The translations under genes and the position numbers were made by a program. A stretch of 64,000 nucleotides of DNA from Bacteroidaceae bacterium (lineage in GTDB: Bacteria > Bacteroidota > Bacteroidia > Bacteroidales > Bacteroidaceae): contig JAFTXN010000010.1 of NCBI GenBank assembly GCA_017461605.1, forward strand, positions 47,662-111,661, written 5' to 3'. The notes beneath the pieces were generated by a model that searched no databases, was not told the origin of the DNA, and saw only the letters and a program-made list of their open reading frames with translations. Positions 28,294-37,935 of the stretch are shown here, one piece after another. How positions within the stretch are numbered: the first letter of the stretch is position 1; each line of letters begins with the position of its first letter.

Positions 28294-29757
28294 ATGGCAA
28301 TGATTTTGTCGGAAATTCTCAAGAAAGTCAACCCGTTGGCACACAGCGGAAGTTTGGATATCGAAATCGGAGGAGTCAGTATCGACTCCCGCATTGTAGC
28401 ACCAGGCGACTTGTTCGTGGCCGTCAAGGGCACACAGACCGATGGCCACGCTTACATCCACAAGGCTTTGGAACGTGGTGCACGCGCTGTGCTCGTGAGC
28501 GACCCCATCCCCGAGGAACATCCTGCCGACGTTACTTTTGTGAGAGTGGCAGACACCGAAGATGCCGTAGGAAAGGTGGCCACACAATTCTACGGCAACC
28601 CCACCTCTAAGCTCAAGCTCATCGGCGTCACAGGGACCAACGGTAAGACCACCATTGCCACACTGCTCTATCATCTGTTCCGCGGTTTCGGTTACAAATG
28701 CGGACTCTGTTCGACCGTTTGCAACTATATCGACGGACAAGAATACCCCACCGAGCACACCACGCCCGACCCCATCACGCTCAACCGCCTGCTGAGCGAG
28801 ATGGTGGCGCAAGGCTGCGAATACGCATTCATGGAGTGCAGTTCGCACGCCATTCAGCAAAAGCGCATCGGCGGCCTGACTTTCGCCGGCGGACTCTTTA
28901 CGAACCTGACACGCGACCACCTGGATTACCACAAGACATTCGAGAACTACCGCGATGCTAAAAAGGCTTTCTTCGATGCTCTCCCCAAGAGTGCCTTTGC
29001 CATCACCAATGCCGACGACCGCAACAGCAACGTCATGGTGCAGAACTGCAAAGCCACACTGCGCTCCTACTCCACCCGCACCGCGGCCGACTTCAAAGGA
29101 CGCATCCTGGAGGAATCCATCGAAGGCATGTTGCTCGACATCGACGGCCGCGAGGTGAGCGTACGCTTCGTGGGCAGATTTAACGTCTCCAACCTGCTGG
29201 CCGTCTATGGTGCAGCTGTGATGCTGGGACACACCCCCGAAGAGGTGCTGCGCGTACTCTCCACCCTGCATCCCGTGAATGGTCGCTTCGAAACCATCCG
29301 CTCACCGCAAGGATTCAGTGCCGTGGTCGACTATGCCCATACCCCCGACGCGCTACAGAACGTGCTGACCTCCATCCGCGAGATATTGAAGAACAAGGGG
29401 CAAATCATCACCGTGTGCGGTGCCGGCGGCAATCGCGACAAGGGAAAGCGCCCTCTGATGGCACAGGAAGCCGCCGAACAGAGCGACCGCGTAATCATCA
29501 CGAGCGACAATCCCCGATTTGAAGACCCACAGGACATCATCAACGACATGCTGGCAGGCCTCAGCCCCAAGCAACTGAAAAAGACCATCAGCATCGTTGA
29601 CCGTCGCGAAGCCATTCGCGCAGCTGCTATGATGGCCCAACCGGGCGATGTCATCCTTGTGGCCGGCAAGGGACACGAGCCCTATCAGGACATACAGGGA
29701 GTGAAACACCACTTTGACGATCACGAAGAAATCCGCGCGGCATTCGGCATTTCATAA
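28294..29757 (+). CDS. murE: UDP-MurNAc-L-Ala-D-Glu:meso-DAP ligase MurE
   Basis: This 487-aa ATP-dependent ligase adds the third amino acid to the peptidoglycan stem. It shows the ATP-binding [15 protein letters not shown] (about residue 110), the central domain [14 protein letters not shown], and the substrate motif DNPR in [10 protein letters not shown] (about residue 406), which marks meso-diaminopimelate as the added residue rather than lysine. Start at ATG 28294, eight nt after the PBP; a second ATG lies six nt later. It supports a DAP-type cell wall, matching the NlpC/P60 enzyme at 17 kb. Confidence 0.96.
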   Translation: MAMILSEILKKVNPLAHSGSLDIEIGGVSIDSRIVAPGDLFVAVKGTQTDGHAYIHKALERGARAVLVSDPIPEEHPADVTFVRVADTEDAVGKVATQFYGNPTSKLKLIGVTGTNGKTTIATLLYHLFRGFGYKCGLCSTVCNYIDGQEYPTEHTTPDPITLNRLLSEMVAQGCEYAFMECSSHAIQQKRIGGLTFAGGLFTNLTRDHLDYHKTFENYRDAKKAFFDALPKSAFAITNADDRNSNVMVQNCKATLRSYSTRTAADFKGRILEESIEGMLLDIDGREVSVRFVGRFNVSNLLAVYGAAVMLGHTPEEVLRVLSTLHPVNGRFETIRSPQGFSAVVDYAHTPDALQNVLTSIREILKNKGQIITVCGAGGNRDKGKRPLMAQEAAEQSDRVIITSDNPRFEDPQDIINDMLAGLSPKQLKKTISIVDRREAIRAAAMMAQPGDVILVAGKGHEPYQDIQGVKHHFDDHEEIRAAFGIS

Positions 29758-29828
29758 TCGCACTTCCCACCGATGAAATGGCGATTCTTACAACTACAAA
29801 CCGATAACACCATAATCAACATAGCACC

Positions 29829-31100
29829 ATGCTCTACTACCTCTTCAGATATTTAGAACAATTTGGCGTGGCCGGTTCCGGCCTTTGGTCCTACATTTCG
29901 TTCCGCTCTTTGCTGGCATTGATGTTGGCCCTTTTCGTATCGCTATGGTTTGGCGAGCATTTCATCAAATGGATGAAACGTCGCAACATCACAGAGGTGC
30001 AACGCGATGCCTCTATCGATCCCTATGGTGTCAACAAGGTAGGTGTTCCCTCAATGGGAGGAGTCATCATCATCATCGCCATCCTGATACCCTGCTTGCT
30101 ATTGGGCCGTCTGCGCAACATCTACATGATTCTGATGCTCGTCACCACTGTTTGGCTCGGGCTTCTCGGGTTTCTGGACGACTACATCAAAATCTTCAAG
30201 AAGAACAAGGAAGGACTGGCCGGCAAATACAAAATTTTGGGACAAGTCATTTTGGGCCTCTTCGTCGGACTGACGCTCTACCTGAGTCCCGACGCCGTCA
30301 TTCGGGAAAACATCGAGACACAACGACAGGGCAGCACCATGGAAGTGGTACACAAGACCGAAGCCGTAAAAAGCACCAAGACCACCATTCCCTTCGTCAA
30401 GAACAACAACCTCGACTATGCTGAAATCATGTCGTTCTGTGGGAAGTATAAGACACAAGCCGGTTGGATTTTGTTCGTACTTATCACGGTGTTTGTCGTC
30501 ACTGCGGTTTCCAACGGCACCAACCTGAACGACGGTATGGATGGCATGGCGGCCGGCAACAGCGCCATCATCTGTTTTGCGCTCGGCATCTTAGCCTATG
30601 TTTCGAGCCATGTGGAATATGCCGGGTACCTGAACATCATGTACATACCCGGCTCACAGGAATTGGTAATCTTCATCTGTGCGATGATGGGCGCACTCAT
30701 TGGTTTCCTTTGGTACAATGCCTATCCTGCCCAAGTGTTTATGGGCGACACCGGCTCGCTGTCGATTGGTGGTGTGATAGCCGTCCTGGCCATCATCATC
30801 CATAAGGAACTACTCATCCCCGTGCTGTGTGGCATCTTCCTCATCGAGAGCCTGAGCGTCATCCTGCAGGTGGAGTTCTTCAAATGGGGTAAGAAGCGTG
30901 GTCGCAAACAGCGCATCTTCAAGCGCACCCCCATTCACGACAACTTCCGCGTGCTGCCTTCACAGCTTGACCCCGAATGCCACTATGTGCTCAGCAAGTG
31001 GCCAAAGGGCTGCTGGCACGAATCGAAAATCACCGTCCGCTTCTGGATCACCACCATCCTGTTGGCGGCAGCCACCATCATCACATTGAAAATCAGATAA
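29829..31100 (+). CDS. mraY: Phospho-MurNAc-pentapeptide translocase MraY
   Basis: This 423-aa polytopic membrane enzyme transfers phospho-MurNAc-pentapeptide to undecaprenyl phosphate to make lipid I. Signature segments are VGVPSMGGVIII, the acidic pair in GFLDDYIKIF (about residue 115), NGTNLNDGMDGMAAG (about 235), GDTGSLSIGG and the C-terminal TPIHDNFR. It is longer than the E. coli enzyme (360 aa) because of an inserted region around residues 160-200 (TEAVKSTKTTIPFVKNNNLD), which is common in Bacteroidetes. It lies between murE and murD. Confidence 0.96.
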   Translation: MLYYLFRYLEQFGVAGSGLWSYISFRSLLALMLALFVSLWFGEHFIKWMKRRNITEVQRDASIDPYGVNKVGVPSMGGVIIIIAILIPCLLLGRLRNIYMILMLVTTVWLGLLGFLDDYIKIFKKNKEGLAGKYKILGQVILGLFVGLTLYLSPDAVIRENIETQRQGSTMEVVHKTEAVKSTKTTIPFVKNNNLDYAEIMSFCGKYKTQAGWILFVLITVFVVTAVSNGTNLNDGMDGMAAGNSAIICFALGILAYVSSHVEYAGYLNIMYIPGSQELVIFICAMMGALIGFLWYNAYPAQVFMGDTGSLSIGGVIAVLAIIIHKELLIPVLCGIFLIESLSVILQVEFFKWGKKRGRKQRIFKRTPIHDNFRVLPSQLDPECHYVLSKWPKGCWHESKITVRFWITTILLAAATIITLKIR

Positions 31101-31116
31101 CGCACATACCGAAACG

Positions 31117-32463
31117 ATGGCAAAAATTGCAGTGTTGGGAGCGGCCGAAAGCGGCGTGGGAACAGCCGTATTGGCCCAACAGAAAGGATACGAGGTCTTC
31201 GTATCCGACATGGGGAAAATCAAGGACAAATACAAAAGCGTCCTTGATGCTCACGGCCTTTCTTGGGAGGAAGGTCAACATACCGAGCGCGAAATTCTGA
31301 GTGCCGACGAGATAGTCAAGAGTCCCGGCATCCCCGACACAGCTCCCTTGGTGGCTGAAGCTCGCCGTCGTGGCATCCCCGTAATCAGTGAAATCGAATT
31401 CGCAGCCCGCTATACCCACGCCAGGATGCTCTGCATCACCGGCAGCAACGGCAAAACCACCACCACCTCACTGATATATCACATCCTGAAAACCGCAGGT
31501 TTCAACGTAGGTCTTGGCGGCAATATCGGACAGAGCCTGGCCTTGCAGGTGGCACAGGGCGAACGCGACTGGTATGTCATCGAATTGTCGTCGTTTCAGC
31601 TTGACAACATGTACGACTTCCGTGCAGACATCGCCGTTCTGCTCAACATAACGCCCGATCACCTTGACCGCTACGACTTCTGCATGCAGAACTACGTCGA
31701 TTCCAAACTGCGCATTCTGCAGAATCAGACAGCCAACGACACCTTTGTCTATTGGGCCGGCGACGAATGGATTGGCAAGGAACTCGCTCGCCGCAACGTG
31801 CAGAGCCGTGTGCTTGCCTTTGCCGATGCACCGGAGGCCGGCTCCGAACATCCGGCAGCCTATCCCGAGGCCGAAAGCTTGGTGGTGAACCACCCACAGC
31901 ACTTCGAGATGCCACTTGATGCACTGTCGCTGTCGGGACGTCACAATCTGCGCAACTGCATGGCAGCTGCCATTGCCACACTGTCGGCCGGTGTTTCTCC
32001 GGAGGTGCTACGGCAATGCTTGTCCGATTTCCCCGGTGTCGAGCATCGGTTGGAAAAGGTATGCATAGCCGGTGGCATCACCTACATCAACGACTCGAAA
32101 GCCACCAACGTGGATGCCTGTTATTGCGCCCTCGAGAGCATGACGACACCGGTGGTGCTGATTGTCGGTGGTAAGGACAAGGGCAACGACTATGCCCCGC
32201 TACGTGACTTGATAAGCCGGAAGTGTCGCGCGCTGGTGTATCTGGGAGCAGACAATAGCAAGTTGCATTCGGCTTTCGACGACTTGGGATTGCCCGTTGC
32301 CGACACCGACAGCATGCAGGCCTGTGTTACAGCATGCGCTTCCTTGGCACAACCCGGTGACGTCGTATTGCTGAGTCCCTGCTGCGCCAGTTTCGACCTA
32401 TTCAAGAACATGGAAGACCGCGGAGAGCAATTCAAAGCTTTGGCGCACCAACTTCCTAAATAA
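31117..32463 (+). CDS. murD: UDP-MurNAc-L-alanine:D-glutamate ligase MurD
   Basis: The 448-aa ligase adds D-glutamate to UDP-MurNAc-L-Ala in the cytoplasm. It begins with an N-terminal Rossmann-type domain (AVLGAAESGVGTAVLAQ), followed by the ATP-binding CITGSNGKTTTTSLI (about residue 108), ELSSFQLDNM, NITPDHLDRY and the C-terminal INDSKATNVDACYCAL and GGKDKGNDY. These match MurD in order and length. It starts 16 nt after mraY and ends 17 nt before ftsW. Confidence 0.96.
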   Translation: MAKIAVLGAAESGVGTAVLAQQKGYEVFVSDMGKIKDKYKSVLDAHGLSWEEGQHTEREILSADEIVKSPGIPDTAPLVAEARRRGIPVISEIEFAARYTHARMLCITGSNGKTTTTSLIYHILKTAGFNVGLGGNIGQSLALQVAQGERDWYVIELSSFQLDNMYDFRADIAVLLNITPDHLDRYDFCMQNYVDSKLRILQNQTANDTFVYWAGDEWIGKELARRNVQSRVLAFADAPEAGSEHPAAYPEAESLVVNHPQHFEMPLDALSLSGRHNLRNCMAAAIATLSAGVSPEVLRQCLSDFPGVEHRLEKVCIAGGITYINDSKATNVDACYCALESMTTPVVLIVGGKDKGNDYAPLRDLISRKCRALVYLGADNSKLHSAFDDLGLPVADTDSMQACVTACASLAQPGDVVLLSPCCASFDLFKNMEDRGEQFKALAHQLPK

Positions 32464-32480
32464 AAAGTTCACAGACAAAG

Positions 32481-33725
32481 ATGTTCAAAACCAATCGCAT
32501 TTTCCAAGGCGACCGCGCCATTTGGGTCGTATTCTTCTTTTTGTGCCTCATCTCGCTCATCGAGGTGTTCAGCGCCGGCAGTATGCTTTCCTACAAGGCC
32601 GGAACCTTCTGGGACCCGCTCATCAAGCAGGCCCTCTTCCTCGGCATCGGCACACTCGTGGTCATCTTCATCCACAACATCCCCTGCCGTTACTTCAAGC
32701 TCCTTCCCATGATATTGGTACCGCTATCGGTGATCCTCGTGCTGCTGGCTTCACTGGTGGGTGGTGAAATCAACGGTGCCGGTCGTTGGTTGAAGTTCTG
32801 TGGCATCTCCATTCAGCCCTCCGAATTTGCCAAGGGAGCAATGATTATCACAGAGGCCTTCATCCTGTCGTTCATGCAGCGCAAGGACGGTGCCGACCCA
32901 AGAGCTTTCAAGCTCATCCTGGGCTTTGCCGTGGTGCTGTGCGGACTGATTTTTGCCGACAACATCTCCACAGCCCTGATGCTATTCTCCGTGGTATTCA
33001 TGATGATGTTTATCGGGCGCATCCCGCTGATTCTGATGGGTAAGCTGTTGGGAGTCCTGGCGCTGTGCGCCGTAGTTGGCTACTTCATACTGAAAGCCCT
33101 CCCCGACGACCCCAAAGACCCCATCTACGAGAAACCTATGATGGGGCGCATGGCTACGGCCAAAGCGCGTATTGAGAAATTTGGAGAGCAGACCAAGGTG
33201 ATGAAACCTGAAGACTTCGACATGGACCGCGATGCACAGGTGGGCCATGCCCATATCGCTATCGCTTCTAGCAATGGCGTGGGACTGATGCCGGGTAACT
33301 CCGTGGAACGCGACTACCTGAGTCATGCCGACTGCGACTTCATCTACGCTATCGTCATCGAAGAAATGGGGTTGTGGGGTGCATTCGGTGTGATATTCCT
33401 ATACACCGTGCTACTCATCCGTGCCGGCCGTATCGCGAGTCGGTGCGAACGCAATTTCCCGGCATTCCTGGCCATGGGTTTGGCACTGCTGTTGGTGTTC
33501 CAAGCCGTCTTAAACATGCTGGTGGCCGTCGGCATTTTCCCGGTTACGGGTCAACCGCTCCCCCTCATCAGCCGTGGTGGTTCGTCCACACTCATCAACT
33601 GCGCCTACATCGGTATGATACTCAGCGTGAGCCGTTATGCACGCAAGGCCGAACAACCCGCACCACTCCCCACCGAGGACAAGGACGTGGTAGAGGAATT
33701 CTATAGCGACAAGAACCTGCAGTAG
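32481..33725 (+). CDS. ftsW: Lipid II polymerase FtsW
   Basis: This 414-aa SEDS-family protein has about ten transmembrane segments and polymerises lipid II at the septum with the class B PBP encoded upstream. Characteristic stretches are GAGRWLKFCGISIQPSEFAK, the conserved aspartate region with GHAHIAIASS (a looser match to the usual SEDS loop), FIYAIVIEEMGLWGAFGV and GQPLPLISRGGSSTL. It is the last gene of the cell wall cluster here. murG, murC, ftsQ, ftsA and ftsZ, which follow in many Bacteroidetes, are not present downstream. Confidence 0.93.
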   Translation: MFKTNRIFQGDRAIWVVFFFLCLISLIEVFSAGSMLSYKAGTFWDPLIKQALFLGIGTLVVIFIHNIPCRYFKLLPMILVPLSVILVLLASLVGGEINGAGRWLKFCGISIQPSEFAKGAMIITEAFILSFMQRKDGADPRAFKLILGFAVVLCGLIFADNISTALMLFSVVFMMMFIGRIPLILMGKLLGVLALCAVVGYFILKALPDDPKDPIYEKPMMGRMATAKARIEKFGEQTKVMKPEDFDMDRDAQVGHAHIAIASSNGVGLMPGNSVERDYLSHADCDFIYAIVIEEMGLWGAFGVIFLYTVLLIRAGRIASRCERNFPAFLAMGLALLLVFQAVLNMLVAVGIFPVTGQPLPLISRGGSSTLINCAYIGMILSVSRYARKAEQPAPLPTEDKDVVEEFYSDKNLQ

Positions 33726-33758
33726 AATCACTCATCCGCCTTGCTCAGCACCACACGG

Positions 33759-33792
33759 CGAGTACACAACGAGTACACAAGCGAGTACACAA
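33759..33792 (+). repeat. Three tandem CGAGTACACAA repeats
   Basis: Three copies of CGAGTACACAA (33759-33769, 33770-33780, 33782-33792) are spaced 11-12 bp, one helical turn. They lie between ftsW and the cyclophilin start, possibly as protein binding sites. Related GAGTAC pairs occur at 48131 and 62364. Confidence 0.75.
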
Positions 33793-33845
33793 AACATTCA
33801 CCCGGCTCAAAATCCCCCATTTCATCGTCAAATTCAAACACGCGC

Positions 33846-34541
33846 ATGCAAAAGTATCTTCTACTCTTTTTATTGTTGCTCTGCGCCTTTGCACCGAACC
33901 TAAACAGCCAAGCCGCAACTACAGAAAAGCGTCCCAAAGTGGTGTTTACCACGACTATGGGCGAGTTTACCATCGAACTATTCAACGAAACGCCACAGCA
34001 TCGCGACAACTTCCTAAAGTTGGTGCGCGAGGGCTATTACGACAACCTGCTGTTTCATCGCGTCATTCGCAACTTCATGGTGCAAACCGGCGACCCCGAC
34101 TCTCGCAATGCCCAACCGGGTACGCCTCTGGGCGAAGGAGGCCCCGACTACACCCTGCCGCTCGAACTCGATCTGCCCTACCGCTACCATTATCGTGGTG
34201 CCGTGGCCGCCGCTCGTGAGCCCGATGAGGTAAATCCCGAACGCCGTAGCAGCGGTTCTCAATTCTATGTGGTATGGGGGAAGACACATACCCCACGCGA
34301 AATGTCGGCCATGGCCGATTTTGTCAACGAACAAACGGGAGGCTATGCCGAAATAACACCGGAGATGTCACGCGACTACCAGTCACGCGGCGGATCGCCA
34401 CATCTCGACGGCCAATACACCGTATTCGGGCAAGTGGTGAAAGGGCTGAGCGTCATCGGCAAGATGCACAAAGTGCCCACCGACAGTGCCAATCGTCCGA
34501 TAGAGGACGTGCGCATCCTTTCGGCTAAAGTAGTGGAATAG
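33846..34541 (+). CDS. Periplasmic cyclophilin-type peptidyl-prolyl isomerase
   Basis: The 231-aa protein has a signal peptide (MQKYLLLFLLLLCAFAPNLNSQA) and a cyclophilin domain (VVFTTTMGEFTIELFNETPQ, FHRVIRNFMVQTGDP, GSQFYVVWG, YTVFGQVVKGLSVI). It speeds proline isomerisation during folding of exported proteins. I chose the ATG at 33846, which starts a proper signal peptide; a longer in-frame reading would translate through the tandem repeats at 33759-33792. The inserted region at ~150-190 (THTPREMSAMADFVNEQTGG) is larger than in E. coli PpiA. Confidence 0.9.
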   Translation: MQKYLLLFLLLLCAFAPNLNSQAATTEKRPKVVFTTTMGEFTIELFNETPQHRDNFLKLVREGYYDNLLFHRVIRNFMVQTGDPDSRNAQPGTPLGEGGPDYTLPLELDLPYRYHYRGAVAAAREPDEVNPERRSSGSQFYVVWGKTHTPREMSAMADFVNEQTGGYAEITPEMSRDYQSRGGSPHLDGQYTVFGQVVKGLSVIGKMHKVPTDSANRPIEDVRILSAKVVE

Positions 34542-34608
34542 GCCAGCAGTTTCTCGTCCGGTCAAACAGATGAAATAGGGTTACAATGTAGTGGCATTAT
34601 TAGAACAC

Positions 34609-34646
34609 ATGCTTACCCGAATACTTAGTGTTATTCGGGTAAGCAT
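34609..34646. terminator. Bidirectional terminator between convergent genes
   Basis: A 15-bp stem (ATGCTTACCCGAATA at 34609-34623 with TATTCGGGTAAGCAT at 34632-34646) sits between the cyclophilin (+) and the M20 gene (-). A T-rich stretch (TTATAATTTTG) follows on the plus strand; the minus-strand tail is weaker. Confidence 0.65.
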
Positions 34647-34694
34647 TTATAATTTTGTTTAATCTGTTGAGGGATAAATGCAGGGATTACATTT

Positions 34695-35771
34695 TCAGCC
34701 GACCAAAGCGTTCGAAATAATGTAACAATAGTCGCGAATCGCTGCTTCCACCTCATGCCGACAAATGTATTCGTCGGCCGTATGCGAACGCGCAGAGTCG
34801 CCGGGTCCCATCTTGAACGAGGGGAAAGGCATCAACGCCTGGTCACTCAAGGTGGGAGAGCCAAAAGGCTTCTTTCCCATAGCCATGGCCACTTGCACCA
34901 AAGGATGTTGCACATCGATACCCGAAGAATTGAGACGGGTGGAACGAGCCACTACCTCCGACCGGACATTCTTCACAATCTCATCGAGCAATTCGTTGTT
35001 GGAATAGCACTCATTGCTACGCACATCCACCGTAAAGCGACACTCTGCCGGAACCACATTGTGTTGCGTGCCGGCCTGAATCATTGTTACGGTCATCTTG
35101 ACCTCGCCCAACAGAGGTGAAATATTCTCGAAACGATGCGAGCGAAACCATTCGATATCCACCAAAGCCTCATAAATGGCATTTACGCCCTCATTTCGCG
35201 CTGCATGCCCGGCCTGTCCGTGTGCTGTAATGTCCAGCACCATCAACCCTTTCTCGGCAATGGCCGGCTGCATACCCGTCGGTTCTCCCACAATGGCCAC
35301 ATCAATTTTCGGCAATAGCGGAAGCACACTCTCAATACCCCCCTTGCCCGACACCTCCTCCTCGGCCGATGCCAGAAATACGAGGTTGTAAGGAAGAGAT
35401 TCATCCCAGTGCAGCAATATGAACGTCTGCAACAGACTCACCAATCCACCGCCACAATCATTGCTGCCCAAGCCATAAAGCCTATCATCCTCATAGGTCG
35501 GGGTAAAAGGGTCGTGCGTCCACCCTGCGGTCGGCTTCACCGTGTCAAGATGCGCATTAAGTAACAATGTGGGCCGCTCGGACTTCATCACATCCGAAAG
35601 ACACCACAAATTATTACCCAATCGCTGCGGATTCAGCTGAACGGCTCTCATGAAATCCTCGATGAAATCGGCTACATTTGTTTCCTCACGGCTAAATGAC
35701 GGGCACACAATCATACCCTCCAATAGTTGCATGGCTTGCACTGCAGCCTCATCCGATCTCCTCTTATCCAT
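34695..35771 (-). CDS. M20-family deacylase (ArgE/DapE type)
   Basis: This 358-aa zinc hydrolase shows LLLNAHLDTVKPT (His ligand and Asp), GLGSNDCGGGL (bridging Asp region), ASAEEEVSGKGG (general base Glu plus ligand), VGEPTGMQPA, and a dimerisation domain. Family members deacylate N-acyl amino acids: ornithine in arginine synthesis or diaminopimelate in lysine synthesis. In Bacteroides the N-succinylornithine deacylase belongs here, so an arginine role is the best guess, but no arg genes are adjacent. The start is ATG 35771 (MDKRRSDEAAV), supported by the promoter at 35802-35832. Confidence 0.87.
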   Translation of the reverse strand: MDKRRSDEAAVQAMQLLEGMIVCPSFSREETNVADFIEDFMRAVQLNPQRLGNNLWCLSDVMKSERPTLLLNAHLDTVKPTAGWTHDPFTPTYEDDRLYGLGSNDCGGGLVSLLQTFILLHWDESLPYNLVFLASAEEEVSGKGGIESVLPLLPKIDVAIVGEPTGMQPAIAEKGLMVLDITAHGQAGHAARNEGVNAIYEALVDIEWFRSHRFENISPLLGEVKMTVTMIQAGTQHNVVPAECRFTVDVRSNECYSNNELLDEIVKNVRSEVVARSTRLNSSGIDVQHPLVQVAMAMGKKPFGSPTLSDQALMPFPSFKMGPGDSARSHTADEYICRHEVEAAIRDYCYIISNALVG

Positions 35772-35801
35772 ATTTCTAATTATTCGTAAGCTTACTTTCT
35801 G

Positions 35802-35832
35802 CAAAAGTACTATTTTGCAGAAAGAATACAAA
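35802..35832 (-). promoter_or_regulatory. Promoter of the M20 gene
   Basis: On the minus strand TTTG (35832-35829) and TACTTTTG (35809-35802) are 19 nt apart, a full match to the Bacteroidetes promoter, about 30 nt before the start codon. Confidence 0.7.
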
Positions 35833-36167
35833 CAGAACACAGTATCGAAGAACTTAAAACGAACAAACAGGATTATTTCGTGCAGACTATTTTATATCAA
35901 CACGATTACACAGATTTAACAGGACGCAACGCGGGAGGATTATTAGAACATGAATAACTCGAATGGCACGAATGTTTCGTGCAAGCATGTGTAATCTTGT
36001 TTCATCTGTTGATAATAATTCGTCTAATTAGTGCAATCCGTGTTCTCCTAAGAATACCAGGAAACCACAGGGAAGTGACAGAAGTGACAGATGAATCGTA
36101 CGACAAAAAGACTGTGTAGAGGGAAGCTAAAAGACAATTTCGGATTTTCCACCCGGGAACCCTATTC
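35833..36167. other. Intergenic region, no gene seen
   Basis: No coding signal is supported. The segment 35939-36013 resembles 34596-34671 (both start ATTATTAGAACA and end near TTGTTT and ATCTGTTGA), so the M20 gene appears flanked by related sequences. A direct repeat of AAGTGACAG occurs near 36074-36091. Confidence 0.5.
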
Positions 36168-37838
36168 TTACACTTGTCTTTCCAAGTAGGATTCCAACAT
36201 ATCTTTTAACTCAGAAGTCTCCTCCACTCCAAGCTCTTTCAACTTCTGTTTATACTTATTGCGAATGCGTAACACATTCTGCCGACTTGTACCCAATAAG
36301 GTGGCGGCAGCCTGCCCATCAATCCCAACAAGCACCAATGCCAAATAGTTCTTGTTTGCCTCGGAAAGACGGGGAAATATCTTCTCGATTTCTACAAATT
36401 TGTACAAAGGAGTATCGCATAGGTATCTCAGAAGTTCTCCCCAAAGTTCCTTATCTGGAGTCGAGCCTTTATATACCAACTGATTTAGTTTGTAAGTAAG
36501 CATGGTTCTCTCCTGTATCCTTGCTTGATCACTCTTTTCTCGACGCTCCATCTCCTCTCTCAAGGACGTGTACTCAGTTCTAACCGTATCACACACTCTC
36601 TGTAATGAATATACTTCCTGCCGTTGCTTTGCTATTTCCCTGCGGGCAGCCTTTTGATTTTTTCGCTGCTGCACACTATAAAGAAACATACAGGCACAGG
36701 CGATAATCGAAATTCCTAAAGTCACAAACACTCCTCGTTTCAGTTTTAGTTCTGCGTCACGTAGTCTTTTCTCAGCCAAATTGATGTCATAGAGCCGGTT
36801 GGCCATAAGAAAACGCCCATGCGATTCCTGTATAAGAGAACTATCACGATACCGCATCGACTGTTCTGCACACCGGATGGCTTCTTTTTCGTTTCCCTCC
36901 TCAAGATATAGTCTGAACAAATATTCATAGGCCCCCTGGATGGTAACATCTCGTGTTCCTTTTTCCACCACCTCTCTCAGGTAATAAATGGCCGAGTCGT
37001 TCTGGTTGATGAATGCATAGTAGTTCCCCAAGATAAGTTCGGGAATGCGATCGTCTGTTTCATAGTAGCTCTGACGGAAGAGTGGTACAAGTTTCATCAC
37101 GTTCTGCGTATCATTGCGTCCAATGAAATAACCCATCATTCCGTTGATGTAATGCTTCTTCTCTATGCTATTGATTGTGTCTTTTTCCAGCTCCTCTCGA
37201 CAAAGATTATAATAATGTGTGGCCAACGAGTCACGATGGAGAGCACGATAGCCCCAGGCCAGTGCCTTGTAATGAGCATACACTCCCACCTCTTTATTTA
37301 CATTGATTTTGTGTAACCACCGAAGGTATTCTTGGTAATCATACCTGAAATGTCCTGCAATTTGATGAATTATGCCACTGTATATATCATAGTTGAAATC
37401 GGCGGCTGTGGTGTCAGCCAAGGCATAGGCTTTCTTGTACCACATAATTGCACTATCAGGCTGGACGTTATCCCGATAGTAGCCACCCAGATAATAACAC
37501 GCGCTCATCTTGTCGTTTGAAGTACCATTATCTTCAAAGTACTCCACGAGTTTTTTTGCCATTTCATCGCAGGTTTGTGGAATAATGCTCTTATCTCGCA
37601 CACGTATCTTCAATAGTTCAAATCGCATGCGGGTCAGTTCATTATATTTACGGGCTTTCGGTTCGAATTCCTCGGTGAGCTGAACTGCTAATTCCGGATT
37701 TCGCAAAACCACCTCCTCGATGACATGCATTTCCTCCGGGACTTCTCCCGTATTAAATCGGTCGCACCCATTAAACGGAACACTAAGCGTCAAAATGATG
37801 GAACACCATAAACAAGTTCTAAATGTCTGTGTAAGCAT
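36168..37838 (-). CDS. Membrane TPR regulator with C-terminal HTH
   Basis: The product (about 556 aa) has an N-terminal signal/lipobox-like segment (LTLSVPFNGC), several TPR-like helices (e.g. SACYYLGGYYRDNVQPDSAI, about residues 120-360), one transmembrane helix (FVTLGISIIACACMFLYS, near 405), a charged coiled coil (about 425-475) and a cytoplasmic helix-turn-helix (GQAAATLLGTSRQNVLRIRN). This one-component arrangement, sensing outside and binding DNA inside, is a known Bacteroidetes regulator type. It is divergent from the secreted protein at 38081, whose promoter carries GTTTACA boxes. An in-frame ATG at 37868 is a possible alternative start. I infer it controls the neighbouring array and the RiPP operon. 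Confidence 0.75.
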   Translation of the reverse strand: MLTQTFRTCLWCSIILTLSVPFNGCDRFNTGEVPEEMHVIEEVVLRNPELAVQLTEEFEPKARKYNELTRMRFELLKIRVRDKSIIPQTCDEMAKKLVEYFEDNGTSNDKMSACYYLGGYYRDNVQPDSAIMWYKKAYALADTTAADFNYDIYSGIIHQIAGHFRYDYQEYLRWLHKINVNKEVGVYAHYKALAWGYRALHRDSLATHYYNLCREELEKDTINSIEKKHYINGMMGYFIGRNDTQNVMKLVPLFRQSYYETDDRIPELILGNYYAFINQNDSAIYYLREVVEKGTRDVTIQGAYEYLFRLYLEEGNEKEAIRCAEQSMRYRDSSLIQESHGRFLMANRLYDINLAEKRLRDAELKLKRGVFVTLGISIIACACMFLYSVQQRKNQKAARREIAKQRQEVYSLQRVCDTVRTEYTSLREEMERREKSDQARIQERTMLTYKLNQLVYKGSTPDKELWGELLRYLCDTPLYKFVEIEKIFPRLSEANKNYLALVLVGIDGQAAATLLGTSRQNVLRIRNKYKQKLKELGVEETSELKDMLESYLERQV

Positions 37839-37935
37839 CGTCTGTTTTTTTTGTACAAAATTAGTCATGTGCTAAGAAAAAAGCCCATAAGAAAGCAAGA
37901 AGAAATGCGTAAAACAAGGAAAAAGTGCATTTTCG

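Noticed and set aside
33759-33792. CRISPR-like repeats
   Set aside because: The repeats are 11 bp, with no spacers and no cas genes.
33741-33845. Longer N-terminus for the cyclophilin, running through the tandem repeats
   Set aside because: The ATG at 33846 starts a clean signal peptide, while the extension is polar and made from the repeats.
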